36,084 nucleotides of DNA from contig JNEM01016058.1 in NCBI GenBank assembly GCA_000697335.1, positions 1-36,084 on the forward strand, given 5' to 3'. Position 1 is the stretch's first letter. Every line of letters begins with the position of its first letter. Made by a program: the position numbers and the translations under genes. Shown piece after piece: positions 1-10,570 of this stretch. The stretch is from Conidiobolus incongruus B7586 (lineage: Eukaryota > Entomophthoromycota > Entomophthoromycetes > Entomophthorales > Conidiobolaceae). The notes under the pieces were generated by a model. The model did not search any database. It saw only the letters and a program-made list of their open reading frames with translations, and was not told where the DNA came from.

Positions 1-62
1 TAATATATTTGAAAAATCAGAAATTAAAAAATTTGCCATTTCTTAATTTCTATACTAATATA
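1..62 (+). repeat. Diverged dispersed direct repeat, copy A
   Basis: Positions 1-44 align without gaps to 9034-9077 with three mismatches by eye. A looser match continues for about 20 more bases with a one-base shift. The core shared word is TTTGAAAAATCAGAAATTA. Because copy A begins exactly at the window edge, its true left end cannot be seen. It may be the end of a dispersed element, but no coding capacity lies next to it. Confidence 0.55.
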
Positions 63-718
63 TATTTTAATTATTTATAATTTTATTACTTAGTTTTCTG
101 AAAATAAGAACTATAGTTAATCCAAATTTTTTTTCTATTATTTAGAAAATTAAAAATATTATTATATTGATTTTGTTTTAATGATCAATCATATATAAAC
201 TTTGAATATATATAAAAAACTATCTTGATCAATAATAGTATAAAAATTATTCTATATGTAATATTAAAATGGCTGAATAATTGATTTGAAATGGTTAATT
301 TTGATTTATTTTTATATTTTTACTTTATATTTTATTTCTATATAAAAATAAGATAAATCTATATTAAATTTAATCATATATTTATATCAGATAATACATA
401 TAAATGTAATAATTCGTCAATTATATAAATAATATTATTTCAAATTTAAAAATCACAAGAACTAAAAATTAATTATTACTAGTATAATTAAAATTGAATC
501 TATTAAAATTATATTTGGTTGATATAAAAATACAGTGATAAAATAGTATTAATATTCAGGTTTTATAGAAAACTCTTTTCGATCAACTATGTGAAATTTG
601 TGAGTTTCTTATTATAAGGATTTTAATGTATATATTATTGGAACAAAAAACTGTCAAACTAATATGTAAACTACTAATTAAGCAATATTTATATAAATAT
701 TCAATAATTGATATTTAG

Positions 719-721
<3 letters not shown>

Positions 722-755
<34 letters not shown>
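722..755 (+). repeat. (TAA)n microsatellite
   Basis: About eleven uninterrupted TAA/AAT units. It is a simple sequence repeat in non-coding DNA, a likely length-polymorphic site with no evident function. Confidence 0.95.
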
Positions 756-1585
756 CAATTATGAAGCTTAATAATGATTCAAACAAAATCTATTTGACCG
801 ATGTTAAAATTTCAAAGTTATTATTAATATTATAATATTTTAACTTTGAATATTTTTCATGAATATTCTAAATAAATTAAATATAAACAATTATATTTAC
901 AAAGTTTAATCAAATTTATTTGAAATTATTATTAAAAAAATAGAATTGAAAAAATATTAAATATTGTTTAAGTATATTTATAATAAAATTAAATTTTGTC
1001 AATTTTAACTAATCTAAATAAAAATACAATTATTATATTATTTATATAATGATTATTTATATGAATATAATATAAAATTCAAATGCTGACTACCATCAAG
1101 GAAATTAACATAAGGGAAAGAAAAATCTTAATAGATATATAATATATATCTTATATAATCATTTATAAATAGAATTTAGGTTAAGTTTGTATCTGTTATT
1201 TTAAATATAACTAATTACAGTTGATGAAAGATTCATTATTGAAAGCAAATTTAATCCATGGTATTCATTAGTCAATTTATTTTGATCAATTTATTTTTTA
1301 CTCTATTGTAAAAATCTTTGATTTTCCAATGACTGTTATTTTAGAATTGGAATAGCATTTTATAATACGCATATATAATATATTATTAAAAAAGTTGTTT
1401 TGTTTTAAATATCTTTTTTCAAATATACATATACATTAATATCCTACCCATTCATTTTGAATGCTAATGAAAGGGTGAATAAAAAATATAACCTTGTCTT
1501 GTATATTTCTTTAGGCGTTTGATGCACAAAGTTTAACAAAAATTTATTCTTGATTGAATAATATTATCCCCGGAATGGACTCTCG

Positions 1586-1836
1586 ATGAACTATGGCAGT
1601 CATTTTTCCAGTAATGCGAGTTGTGATGACTTGAAGAAACAAACTAACGAAGAGGGGAGCATACTTGATAGGTCTTCGAGTGACAGCAGTAACTGCTGTG
1701 CGACCATAAGATCGAGTAGGATATGGAACAAGAAACTTTATGTGAAGTAGAATAGATCATTAAATAATGCTAAATGCTATAAATTTTCGTATAGGTAAAA
1801 GGAGCAAAGAAAGTAGGGAGAAAGGATAGATATTAG
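1586..1836 (+). CDS. Possible small two-exon gene or remnant (65 aa)
   Basis: This lies in a patch (1560-1920) clearly less AT-rich than its surroundings. ATG at 1586 opens a frame that reaches a GTGAAG donor at 1742. A 53-nt intron (1742-1794) with a CTAAAT-like branch site and a TATAG acceptor would join it in phase to 1795-1836, ending in TAG. The intron length matches the confirmed introns elsewhere in this window. The predicted peptide is Ser/Cys/Asn-rich in the middle (DRSSSDSSNCC) with a basic tail (KGAKKVGRKDRY). I recognise no family. Further broken reading continues to about 2120, including a 66-codon ATG frame at 1921 that becomes AT-biased. A decayed gene is therefore at least as likely as a working one. 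Confidence 0.3.
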
Positions 1837-2400
1837 CCAGAGAGAAATCGAAGCAGGAATGAAATCCTATCAAGATGAGTATTTCGGGTATCATACTAGT
1901 CCTGGCTTCTAGGTTAAGGCATGACATTGAGAAAATGGAAAAGGTTTATAATTTCACGTCATGACAGATATCAACTTGATTTCCGTGATTATTCCCAAAA
2001 TTGTTTATATTCAGGACAAACAATAAATTATAACCAGATTAAAAGTGATTTATGCATTGATTGTAATTTAAATATTTTGTGTATAAATAATTGTTATTTT
2101 CAAAATTTTAGATTTTTTTAATATCAATATATTTAGAGAAATTGATAATTCATTTGAAATTTTAGTATAGTTTAATTATAATGATAATCAATAATACTAA
2201 TCAGTTCATTTATAAATAGAAAAATTGAATAAAAATTTTGATAGAAAATAACTTTAAAATTGAGGTTTGTAAATTAATTTATCATCAACATTAAGGTTTC
2301 ATTTATACATAGATTAATTTGGTATCAGTATCATGCCATCACATATATCGCATAATATGCTTGGACCAATTATATTGAGAAATATCATAAAAAGGTTCAG
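1837..2400. other. Spacer with degenerate reading frames
   Basis: The first ~85 bases keep the raised GC of the patch before it. An ATG frame at 1921-2121 (66 codons) starts in coding-like sequence and ends in AT-biased codons. I do not regard it as a gene. The rest is the AT-rich upstream region of the 2480 gene. Confidence 0.5.
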
Positions 2401-2409
2401 TATAAATAG
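2401..2409 (+). promoter_or_regulatory. TATA box of the 2480 gene
   Basis: TATAAATAG lies 79 bases upstream of the ATG. The same TATAAATA word stands 55-80 bases before the start of three other genes or gene remnants here, which supports a genuine core-promoter element. Confidence 0.65.
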
Positions 2410-2479
2410 CTTTTACAAGTGTCTATAAGTTAAACTTTTTAAATAATTCAAAATTTTTAATTACTTAAAATAAATCAAA

Positions 2480-2869
2480 ATGAGAGTGTTTGGCACCAGT
2501 TTTATTGGATTACTTTTAATTGCTACAAATGTCAATGGTATTGCAATTCGTAGAGGATTTTTTGATGACTTGACTAAAAGTCTTATTGGATCGGATTCTG
2601 GTAAAACTACTCAGAAGGAAGCTCCTAAAGTAGCTTTAAAAAATGAACAACCATCAGATTCCCATCCATTGGACGGTATCTTGGATAAGGCTAAGCTCTT
2701 TTATGAAATGGGAGTACCTTTGTTAAAGAGTAAAATGGACAAAGAGACTAGAACTCAATTTGAAGATATAACTAAACAAATTAAAGAGAATGAAGAATTT
2801 AAGACTTTTATGGCAGAAACTACAGAGCAATTTAACAAAATGGTTCAAGAAGTCAAAAGACGCAGATAA
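2480..2869 (+). CDS. Small secreted protein, unknown function (129 aa)
   Basis: Single exon with a good context (TCAAAATGAG) and TAA stop. Residues 1-20 form a typical signal peptide (MRVFGTSFIGLLLIATNVNG), followed at once by a dibasic RRG that could be a Kex2-type processing site. The mature part has no cysteine. It is highly charged and mostly helical in character (LDKAKLFYEMGVPLLKSKMDKE, then KQIKENEEFKTF) and ends in a basic KRRR. I do not recognise a family. The lack of Cys and the amphipathic helices argue against a disulfide-rich effector. A secreted helical protein or processed pro-peptide is possible. The gene is intact and has its own TATA box. It stands alone, 590 bases before the next gene. 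Confidence 0.75.
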   Translation: MRVFGTSFIGLLLIATNVNGIAIRRGFFDDLTKSLIGSDSGKTTQKEAPKVALKNEQPSDSHPLDGILDKAKLFYEMGVPLLKSKMDKETRTQFEDITKQIKENEEFKTFMAETTEQFNKMVQEVKRRR

Positions 2870-3459
2870 GTTTTATTTTGATTAAATAAATTTTGATTAA
2901 TATATATTTCATCAAATTTTTTTTATCTAAACATTTATTTGAGTATTTTAGTATCCATTATATTTCCCATATTTTATTTAGAAAAATATGTTAATTTAAA
3001 AAATATATTAACCAAAGTTTTTAAGATAATTTGCTCATATATGTATTATTTTGAAATATAAGTTGGAATAAAATTTGTCAAAGGAATGCTATTTTATATT
3101 TTCAATATTGATTCTAAATTCATTAATAAATAATAGATTTTCATTAAAATTAATACTCTAGAGAATAAAAATTTATAGTTTTATGGTGGTTGATTAAATC
3201 GATTTTTTAATATGGTCTATAATTATTTTTTGACAGGTTGTTTTTGTATACTTTGAAAAAAGATTATAACTTCAAGTTATTAAACAACAAACATATCCCA
3301 TAATTTATTATCCAACCAAATTGAATTAAATAATGTCTTTTCGTATCCATTGATTACAAAATACATTCATAAAAATTAATACGATTGCATCAAACACAGC
3401 AATATTTAACTAAAAATTCTATTATTCATAAAATATTATCAATTATAAAATAGTTGAAG
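2870..3459. other. Intergenic spacer
   Basis: This holds the 3' region of the secreted-protein gene and the 5' region of the TMEM209-like gene. No TATA box, gene or repeat of note is visible. Confidence 0.7.
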
Positions 3460-5479
3460 ATGTCGGAAAACCTTCAATGGTATGAAGGTGTGGAAAAACT
3501 TTTACCAAAACAACCACCAACAAAACATTCTGAACCTAGCAAAAAGGATCCTGCTCCTCTATTACCTAGCGAAATTGAAAAGGAAAAAACAAAGGATGAC
3601 AAGGTTTTCAAAACAAACTACTCTGCTTCCACCTCTCAAGCTGATAAACAGAAACTACCAGCTTATCTCAAACAAGCTTCAAATACTGATTCTGATTCTT
3701 TATCACAAACTAAACAAGGTATATATTTATTTTCTTTAATTTCTTCTTTGAATGGTTATTTAGTTTAATTTTTAATTAGCAAATCCTCTCTTTAATGCTG
3801 CAATGAGAGAAATGTTCTTTTTCTCTGGTTCTCTTGTTGGTTTATTCGCTTTGGTATATACAAATATTTACAGCAAATTATCCAAATTTATTCCTTTTGT
3901 GGGATTAGCTAGTAAATTCACTATTTTAATTTAATATTTAAAACATATACTAATACTTATTTTAGCATATATTTTTGCCTTTTTGATTTTTATTCATCTT
4001 AGTCACTCTGCGTATAAGGTGATTACTTTACCTCCTACTATTGTTACACAGCCTGCTAAGCCCGCTCCCACCTCCAGTGAAACTGTAACTGAACAACCTA
4101 AAGAAGACTTTATCAAAACCATTAAACTATATTTAAGTATATTTTTCTCTTTTGGCGATTTTTTTAAAGGATTGAAGTCATCTTCGTCAAGTTCAACTGC
4201 TCCTACACCTGCTCCTACCGATACTACCACAGTTCAACCTAATCTTAATCCTGCTCCATTTGTTTTTCAACCTCCAGCTTACCGTCCTTTATTCACTCAA
4301 CCTCAGGCTCAACCTCAGTAAGATTATTATTTTATCTCCTAAATTTCAATTTTATTAAATGATTTTTAGACTACAATCCACGAATCAAGCTGTCCCCTCC
4401 TCCAACTTTAGCGCCGCTCCTTTGCCAACCTTTCGTCCTACTGCTCCCTCCATTGCACCTGCTCCCACCCATCCCAAATATCACCCTGCTCCTCTTCCTA
4501 CTTCTCACAAAGAATCTCAATATCAAGACCAATTGATTCCTGGCATGAGTTACCTTGATCCCAGCAGTACCATCGAAGAGTTCAAATTGCAAGACACTCA
4601 ATATCAATTAATTCAACAGTTGCGTCATTGGATTTCTAAACAATTGTTAAAATCTTTGGTTGAAGCTATTAAAGGAATTGATCAGTTCCTCATCGAACAG
4701 CAATTACCCCATCTCACACTTTTAAGCGCAACTCTTCCATTAGAAGAAATGGTAACCATTTTTGATACTCAACCAATTAATACCAATTTTCCAACTTCTT
4801 TGAGAGAGCTTTACAAAATGTATCCAACCCACCCCACAATCCAAGGTAGATTACAATTGGAAAGATATTTGAATTTGGGTGAGTATGAATGTCGTGAATA
4901 TATGATTTATCGTATTTGTAAACTTGCTGAAGGAGATTTTATGACTCACTATCGCTGGAATTCTGGTGGCGATGCTAAAGATCATTGGACTCATGAATAT
5001 CCCACAGACAGCGAATTAATTTTCCATCTCTTCAGTACTTACATCGATCTTAACTGTAACCACCATGGAGCTAGTTGGTTGACCAACCGCAGCTTTAGCA
5101 AGGAACTTCGACTTGGATGGAATCGTAGACCTCACGATTTAGAGGGATTATTTATTAAGGAATTAGAGCCCAACCATCTCAAGTATGGTGTTATTGATCA
5201 AAACAGATTGCTCGATTTGCCTGAGGTAAATTTATCAATACTTCGTATGTTAAACACCAATATTAATATAAATCATATGAATTTATAGGGAAGATTCAAT
5301 TTGTTTTTAACCTTGATTGTATACTTAACTTTGGTTAGAGACAAATTACAAGGACGAATTGGGTAAGTTAACATTTGTTTTAATAGCATTTAATATATAT
5401 TAATATTACACATTTTAGATTATTTAATGCCAATAGTAATACCTATAAATTATTGGATGTATTAAAAACTGAATCTTAA
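3460..5479 (+). CDS. TMEM209: TMEM209-like nuclear envelope membrane protein (577 aa, six exons)
   Basis: Exons 3460-3718, 3780-3911, 3966-4317, 4370-5225, 5289-5362 and 5419-5479 join in phase. All introns are 52-63 nt with GT..AG ends. The start is ATG 3460; an upstream in-frame TTG is not needed. Residues 1-86 are charged and disordered. Two membrane segments follow (about 97-115 and 124-145), the second split by intron 2. A long Pro/Ser/Gln-rich linker (about 150-290) precedes the conserved C-terminal domain (about 300-577). That domain matches the family Pfam calls 'cytochrome b561, N-terminal' (TMEM209). The strongest signatures are CREYMIYRICKLAEG, YRWNSGG near residue 444, and HEYPTDSELIFHLFSTYID. 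Human TMEM209 is 561 aa with two N-terminal membrane spans, sits in the nuclear envelope and binds Nup205; the same location is inferred here. The low-complexity linker is longer than I expect for the family. Family assignment is secure; the role in fungi is unknown to me. Confidence 0.88.
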
Positions 5480-6405
5480 ATTCTAAGATTAAAAAGAAAT
5501 TGGAAAAGCGCTTAAACTTATAATATCAGCCAATACGATATTTCGTTGACTTCATTTTATTAAATAATTAAAGTCAATTTGCTCATATTTTGATATAATT
5601 GGGAATATTAAAATGTATTATTTTAAATGAAAATAAAACTACCATGATCTTTAACATAATTGATTTTATTTTTATTTGACCAGTATGCAATTATAAATTT
5701 GGATTACTAAATGATAAATATCAAAGTCAAGTATAACATTATTAATGAATTGAAGAATTATTAATATAATTAAATTTAAAACCCAGTAATATCATATTGA
5801 ATTTTTAAATAATTTTAAATTTTAGAATTTGATATTATAAAATTCAAATTTTGTATCACATTATTAATTAATAATTAAATTAATTAGATTGAATTTTAAT
5901 ATAAATTCAATGATTATTATTATTATTACTATTATTTTAATTTCGCCAAATTGATTAAATATAAAAAAAATTTTCAAATATAATTATATTAAAACTAATT
6001 AAATAATTAATTGATAAATAAATATTAAACAAAAATATTTTTATTTTTAAATTATTAAAATATTAATAATTTAATTTTTATATTTGAATAATAGTTTAAT
6101 ATATATATATATGTATATGTGTGTGTATTAATTGGTATATATTTCAACAGGTATAACTAAGAAAGGATTTTCACAATTTTAATATATTAAATGAATTAAG
6201 TTTATATTTTTATATTAATGAATTAATTAAAAGTATCTTTGTAACTGAAATTAAATTATTCTTTTTATTATATATATATATATATTTTATAAATTTTTAT
6301 TTTTTTATAATTTTGTTTCAAAATTATTTTTTTTTATTAAATAGTATTTTTTAAAACTCTCTTAAAAAATTTCTTTTTTGCCTTTATTAACTAATAACAA
6401 ATATA
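5480..6405. other. AT-rich intergenic spacer
   Basis: Extremely AT-rich, with short TA and GT/AT runs around 6100-6123 and a (TA)n tract at 6269-6285. No gene or clear promoter element seen. Confidence 0.7.
6269..6285. repeat. (TA)n tract
   Basis: Simple alternating TA run about 120 bases upstream of the I9 gene start. No function can be assigned. Confidence 0.8.
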
Positions 6406-6904
6406 ATGTTCAAGTAATTTAGCTTATTTAATGTAAATTTTTAACTTGCTTATTTTTCTTATAGCTTTTTAGTTTTTATCTTATTATTGTTAACTTGTCA
6501 AGCTCAGAGTACATTTGGACACTTTGACCCTACAAGGTTTGATAAGAAAAACTGTTTAAAAGAAGCGAAAATAATAGAAACAGGTAATTTAGATAAATTT
6601 TTAAAGTTTGAATTTGAATTAATAAATTATTTTAGCTAGATCTGATAATACATATATATTTATGTTTAAACACGGAACTTTAGACTCTGATAAAAAACAA
6701 TTTATTATCGATTTATTATGTTCTAACGGAGAGTTCCGCTATGATCTATCGATTATTAACGGATTTAGTGCTAAAACCAGTAGAGCTTTCATTCAAAGAG
6801 CTGTTGACCAGTTAAATGCACCTTATGCCAATATTATCGAAGAAGTGGAAGCTGACCAACAGATTAGTATTGACCCTATCGAACGTGTTGGAATTGAGTT
6901 TTAA
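6406..6904 (+). CDS. Secreted inhibitor-I9 (subtilisin propeptide-like) domain protein (131 aa)
   Basis: Three exons: an 8-nt first coding exon (6406-6413), 6465-6583 and 6636-6904. Introns are 51 and 52 nt, with GTAATTT donors. The tiny first exon is inferred because exon 2 has no in-frame ATG, and joining them gives a perfect signal peptide, MFNFLVFILLLLTCQAQS. The mature protein has a short linker with Cys33, then an I9 fold (about 48-118): a first strand YIFMFKHG, a helix after SDKKQF, the hallmark IINGFSAK, a second helix SRAFIQRAVDQL, and a last strand IIEEVEADQQIS. That order matches subtilisin/proteinase K propeptides (ngFsakls...VesVEpD). No protease domain follows, so this is a stand-alone domain like yeast Pbi2, but with a secretion signal. 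It likely inhibits or chaperones a secreted or vacuolar subtilase. A second Cys (LLCSNGEF) could pair with Cys33. Confidence 0.78.
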
Positions 6905-7839
6905 ATTATATTTTTTTTCTATTGAAATTTATCAGTTTTTTATTATAATTATTTGAGTATATGGAATACTATTCTTTTTTATATTTAAGCAATAAATTAG
7001 TTATTCTATAGTATGTATTATATTTTAAAAGTTACAGAAAATAAAGTTAAAAATAAAATTTTTTTAATAATATATAGTATAATAACTAACAAAATACTTA
7101 ATAATATATATATTAAATATAGTGTTGTTAATTCAAGTAATTATGGTTTATTAATATGTTAAATACATAATCATGATTAATATAATTGTTTTCATTTTGG
7201 AATTTCATCAAAACTCGAAAAACAAGTGACTTATGACAACCTTTTATATAAATAGTGATTATCAGATATTTGAAAAATAAAAATATTAGCTATTGCAAAA
7301 TGTTAAATTAAAAATTGTTTTGTTCAAATCCTACTATTTTGATATTTGAATATTATTGTTAATTTAGAGCGATTCACCATTATATTTGTATTGGAGAATT
7401 TGATTGGAATATCTATCAAATCTTAATATAAGAGTTATAAAAAAATTTTTAAATGCTAAAAGTGAATAAAATAATTAAATATACAAAATGTTTCTTATTT
7501 TCTATAATATATTTTCATTAAACAATATCATTTGATTCCATGTATTACAATTAAACACATTATTAAAGTGCATAGAAACAGCCATGGAAAGTATCATTAA
7601 ATTGAATATAAAAAATAACAAGAATATTTAATGTCATTAAATAAATATTTTGCATTTTATAAGAGTATCAATCACATATTAATTTCTTATTATACAATTG
7701 AAATATTTAATTCAAAATCATTCTGTAAATAAAGTACAAAATATATTTAAATACCTATAAAATTGAAATTATAAATAATATATTTTATATTATTACTTTG
7801 TAATTTAAATAATAGGAATTTTTTGTGATTGAAAAAAAA
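6905..7839. other. AT-rich intergenic spacer
   Basis: No gene found. Ordinary spacer composition for this genome, with CA/TG dinucleotides still common. This makes the change at about 7840 stand out. Confidence 0.65.
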
Positions 7840-9033
7840 TAAAGATTTTAATATATAAAAAGTAAAAATAAATATAGATTATAAAATTATTAATTTCTTT
7901 TATTTCTAATAACTTTTTGTTATACTTTTAATAAAGATCTAACATTTAAAAAATAATTCTTTTTATTAAAGATTAAAATTTAATATTTTATAAACTAATT
8001 AAATTTTCCTATAGAAATTTTTTTTATAAACTAGTTTTTTAATTACTTAAAACAATTATAAATACATAGGTTATAATTTAAAGAATATACTAGATATAGT
8101 AGTTTTCTCTAGTTATTTTTAATTAGAAAGTTTTTTACAATTTTATATTTATGTATCTTATAATTATCATGCAAAATAATAGGTTTTTTAAATTATATTA
8201 AGAATATTAACTAAAAATAGTTTTATTTAAAAAAATATAAAGTTTATTATTAATTGATTTTTTTTAAAAATTAAATAAGAATAAAATATTTTATTATAAT
8301 CTATAATATCAATTAACATTTGTTTATTAATAAAATATTTATTTAAAAGAATTTATAAAAAGGGTTAATTTAACTTAATTTAATATTTTAATTTATATTT
8401 TAATAAAAGATTATATAAAAAAATTTAAAATTTATTAATTATAATAATTTATTGTTAAAGCTTTAATTTCTAATTATACCTTATAAGTTTTATTTAATAA
8501 TAACTACTCTATCTTTTTTAAGCTATAGTTAAATTATAAGATATTTATTTTATATTTTTATTAATTAATTTTAATTTAAATTTTAATATATATAAAATAT
8601 TTATATAACTAATATTAAAGTATCTTAATAATTCTTTAACTAAAATAAAAAAGTTTTTTTTAATATAAATTTTTATTTAATATATAATTAAAAGAATAAT
8701 AATAAAATTAATCTTTTAGATTTTAATAAGTTTTAAGTAATTTCTCTTTTAACTTTAAAATAATTTATCTAACAATAAATTATTAATTTAAATAATACTT
8801 TATTATTAAAAGCTACTTGTAAATTTTAAATGATTTTAAAAGGTTTGTGGTTAAGTTTTACTAATACTAAAATAAAAAACTTTTAATGGTTATTTAATTT
8901 AATTATACTTAAATTAAACAACCAATTTTAAAATATTAATTTTTTAATCAAAAAAATTATTATATATATATATATAATTCAAAATTATTTATTTTCTTAT
9001 TTGTCTTATATATATTTTTTTATTTAAAACTAA
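7840..9033. repeat. CA/TG-poor, TA-rich decayed block (RIP-like)
   Basis: By eye, G and C nearly vanish and the dinucleotides CA and TG become rare while TA is abundant. Words such as CTATAG, TTTAAAATT and AATTATAAG recur on both strands. The neighbouring spacers keep many TGA, ATCA and CAA words. This is the signature left by repeat-induced C-to-T mutation, or of an old repeat decayed by cytosine deamination. No frame survives, so no element family can be named. The right edge is abrupt at about 9034, where a dispersed repeat starts; the left edge is vague. Confidence 0.4.
8959..8976. repeat. (TA)n tract
   Basis: Simple alternating TA run close to the right edge of the decayed block. Confidence 0.8.
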
Positions 9034-9096
9034 TAATATGTTTGAAAAATCAGAAATTACAAAATTTCCCATTTCTTTAATTCTATAATAATATAA
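9034..9096 (+). repeat. Diverged dispersed direct repeat, copy B
   Basis: This is the partner of positions 1-62. Forty-one of the first 44 bases are identical, and similarity fades after about 60 bases. It starts just where the CA/TG-poor block ends. The repeat may therefore mark an element boundary, and a similar block may lie just outside the window to the left of copy A. Confidence 0.55.
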
Positions 9097-10300
9097 TATC
9101 AAATTATGTTAATTTGAACTTGAAAAAAAATAAGAATAATTTTTTAAAATTTAAAATTATATTATTTACTGAAAATTATAATATTTTTACTATTTAAAGT
9201 GTTATGATTTATATTGATTTTAAATTATGTTTTTATTTTCTATATTTTCAACTAATATCCCTAGTTATATTTAATTGAAAATATCAATTCATTAATCCAA
9301 TATGATTGATAATAAAATATACATGATATAAGATATATTAATAGGAAATATTATAAATACCATTGATATAATTTGGATATTAAAATGTTATAAAATAACA
9401 TTCTTTAATTGATTAAATAATCAAAAAACTTGTAAAATATCAATCAATTCATTTAGTTTTAATCAATGTTATTTAGAACAATTGATTTAGAAAAATTTAA
9501 ACATGAATAAGATAAATATATAAATATACTATTTCATAATGTAAGATTAATAATTCAAATATGAATAGTATGTATATTTCTGATTGCTAAATTATCTCAA
9601 AATCATTTACAAAGTTTTAAATCAAATTTATAATTTGACTATTAAATCAATCTAACAATTTTCAACCTCTTGCTGGTATAATTTTGCATTAAAAAATTAT
9701 CTAAAAAATCACTTATTTCATTAACAAATATCAACTCAATTATGAATAAGTCACGAGGATTGTTCTTCGTTTCGAATTACTTGTGATAAGCTTTCAAAAA
9801 CTAAAAACATATGATGATCAATCAATTGTATCATGATTCATTCATATTAGTGGATATTGATCTTGATACTAATTATATTTATTTAACGTTTGAAAATATA
9901 TTTACAGATAATACCTCAAAATCTCTTAATATTAAATTGTAATTTATTTTTATCTTAAACTCTTATGTATAATTACCCTGATTTCATATATTATTCAGTT
10001 GTTGATTATATTTAACAATAAACTAATTGATATGTCATTATAAATCATTTTAAAAAATAATTTAAGTTTTATATTATATATATAAGGTTAAAAATGGATT
10101 GGAATACAAATAATAATATATCATCCTATCATAGTATGGCATGATTTAACTAGCCTTTTATTTATGATAATTTCAAGAAAAGATGACTCCTATTTATTAA
10201 TATTCTAACAGATTTAAAATTAGGCGTGACAATACACAAATGTTGAATTTATCTAAGCAATTTATATTCATGAATTGAATTTCTCATTACTATTTTTGGG
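9097..10300. other. AT-rich intergenic spacer
   Basis: No gene or strong motif found. Composition returns to the usual spacer level. The distal promoter of the GPI-protein gene begins near 10300. Confidence 0.65.
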
Positions 10301-10301
10301 G

Positions 10302-10398
10302 ATTGGCAGAATGAACAAAATGTTTAATTGGTGATGCTTAAAATTTGGTTTAAGAACTTGAGAGATTGGTAAATGCAAAAATGGAGTCAGCTGATTGG
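10302..10398 (-). promoter_or_regulatory. Cluster of four reverse CCAAT boxes
   Basis: ATTGG (reverse CCAAT) occurs at 10302, 10327, 10365 and 10394, spaced 25-38 bases, upstream of the TATA box of the GPI-protein gene. CCAAT is bound by the HAP/NF-Y complex in fungi. The clustering suits a strong promoter and agrees with the optimised codons of that gene. Confidence 0.5.
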
Positions 10399-10496
10399 TG
10401 AAAATATATTGAAAAAGTGGGATTTTTAGTGGAATGAATAGTTGGACAAGTGCTAAATAATTTAATGTGAATAAATGGATTTCGACAACTAGAAGG

Positions 10497-10505
10497 TATA
10501 AATAG
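10497..10505 (+). promoter_or_regulatory. TATA box of the GPI-protein gene
   Basis: TATAAATAG, 74 bases before the ATG at 10571. Identical to the element at 2401. Confidence 0.7.
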
Positions 10506-10570
10506 GTTAGAGATTGTAAGATGGGTGAATAGTTTTTTGGTTTTTTCTTTGGATTGATTTGTTTATTAAA

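Larger units (their letters stand above)
1..1585. other. AT-rich intergenic spacer
   Basis: No convincing gene is visible. The stretch is dominated by short A/T runs with stops in all frames. It contains one trinucleotide microsatellite (722-755), and its first ~60 bases are repeated near 9034. Composition becomes less AT-rich only from about 1560. Confidence 0.7.

Noticed and set aside
1560-1920. tRNA, snoRNA or RNase P RNA in the GC island
   Set aside because: No A/B boxes, C/D boxes or conserved RNase P motifs could be recognised by eye. Only a lone hairpin is present.
1921-2121. 66-codon plus-strand ORF
   Set aside because: It starts in coding-like sequence but ends in A/T-biased codons. 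No domain and no promoter; better seen as part of a degenerate patch.
7840-9033. Mitochondrial DNA insertion as the source of the AT-extreme block
   Set aside because: No recognisable mitochondrial protein, rRNA or tRNA segment is visible in any frame.
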